From: Piscirickettsiaceae bacterium
Lineage (GTDB): Bacteria; Pseudomonadota; Gammaproteobacteria; Methylococcales; Cycloclasticaceae
NCBI GenBank assembly: GCA_002401365.1
Contig: NVSW01000101.1
Coordinates: forward strand, 1 to 6,222
DNA length: 6,222 nt
Direction of reading: 5' to 3'
Part shown: positions 5,845 through 6,222 of the stretch, piece by piece
How positions within the stretch are numbered: the first letter of the stretch is position 1
Layout of the letters: each line of letters begins with the position of its first letter
The notes under the pieces: model-generated
Told to the model about the DNA's origin: nothing
Database searches by the model: none
The model's input: the letters and a program-made list of their open reading frames with translations, nothing else
Translations under genes and position numbers: made by a program

Positions 5845-6222
5845 ACTAATTGGAAGCATTGCGCTATCAGTATTCCGTCAACAACGTTTATTAAAAAAGA
5901 TCGTCGCAGCGGTTCCTAGGGTAACGGGCATTAGTGCTGAATATATTCATTTTTCTGATGTATCAGAAACCCTTTCAGACGATGATTTAAGCAAACTAAA
6001 GAACGTATTAACGTATGGCCCGAAAAGCGATGGTATTGAGCACATTGGAACGCGTTTATTGGTTGTGCCCAGAGCGAGTACGTTGTCGCCATGGTCAAGT
6101 AAGGCGACAGATATTGTGCAGCATTGTGGTTTGACTCAAATCAAACGGCTTGAACGGGGCATTGCATATTATGTACAAGGTAAGCTGAATGAGCAGCAGT
6201 TGATACAAGTTTCAGACCTACT
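5837..6222 (+). CDS. purL: Phosphoribosylformylglycinamidine synthase, N-terminal part (runs off window)
   Basis: The first 128 complete codons of the large purine-pathway enzyme that converts FGAR to FGAM using glutamine and ATP. Seen: the N-terminal PurS-like domain with IALSVFRQQRLLKK (8-21), ISAEYIHFSD (32-41), SPWSSKATDI (84-93) and RLERGIAYYV (104-113). All of these closely follow the E. coli PurL N-terminus as I recall it. Gammaproteobacterial PurL is normally about 1,290 residues, so roughly a tenth is visible. The ATG at 5837 overlaps the MBL gene by 8 bp. A purine-rich AAAGAGA (5824-5830) ahead of it is a weak ribosome binding site, and coupling with the upstream gene is likely. Being last of this tight cluster, it is probably transcribed at least partly from the dapA promoter. 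No separate promoter or PurR box was noticed. Confidence 0.95.
   Translation, partial: MLELIGSIALSVFRQQRLLKKIVAAVPRVTGISAEYIHFSDVSETLSDDDLSKLKNVLTYGPKSDGIEHIGTRLLVVPRASTLSPWSSKATDIVQHCGLTQIKRLERGIAYYVQGKLNEQQLIQVSDL

Overview
This window reads as a piece of core chromosome from a gammaproteobacterium. It is moderately AT-rich and uses TTG/TTA for many leucines. The strongest clue is the conserved block peroxiredoxin Bcp / dapA / bamC / MBL-fold hydrolase / purine gene, preceded by a PerM-type permease. From memory, this resembles the neighbourhood in Pseudomonas and relatives. I cannot name the genus from the sequence alone. I see no phage, insertion sequence, CRISPR array, tRNA or rRNA.

Layout. 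(1) 1-531, minus strand: the N-terminal 177 residues of a cation diffusion facilitator (SLC30A9-like), cut by the window edge. (2) 532-660: a divergent intergenic region with a sigma70-like promoter facing right and a perfect 6-bp-arm inverted repeat in its spacer. (3) 661-2909, plus strand: three closely spaced genes (gaps of 18 and 11 bp). They encode a small membrane protein with a Cys/His-rich loop, a PerM/AI-2E-family permease, and an exported two-BON-domain protein related to DolP. (4) 2913-3380, minus strand: a Bcp/PrxQ peroxiredoxin, convergent with the BON gene with only 3 bp between the stop codons. (5) 3381-3539: a divergent intergenic region with the dapA promoter. (6) 3540-6222, plus strand: dapA, a short bamC, an MBL-fold hydrolase and the start of purL. 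These are spaced by 14 bp, then overlaps of 4 and 8 bp, so they very probably form one transcript.

Functionally the right-hand operon combines lysine/diaminopimelate synthesis (DapA), outer-membrane protein assembly (BamC), a metal-dependent hydrolase of unclear role and purine synthesis (PurL). The BON protein, if it acts like DolP, would be a second envelope-quality gene beside the BAM lipoprotein gene. Most of the window is ordinary housekeeping sequence, and I do not see a convincing undescribed multi-gene system. The points most worth a second look are the operator-like palindrome at 605-622, the Cys/His membrane protein next to the metal transporter, the non-lipidated DolP-like protein with a Cys-bearing insert, the single-domain BamC, and a GC-rich hairpin just inside the MBL gene.
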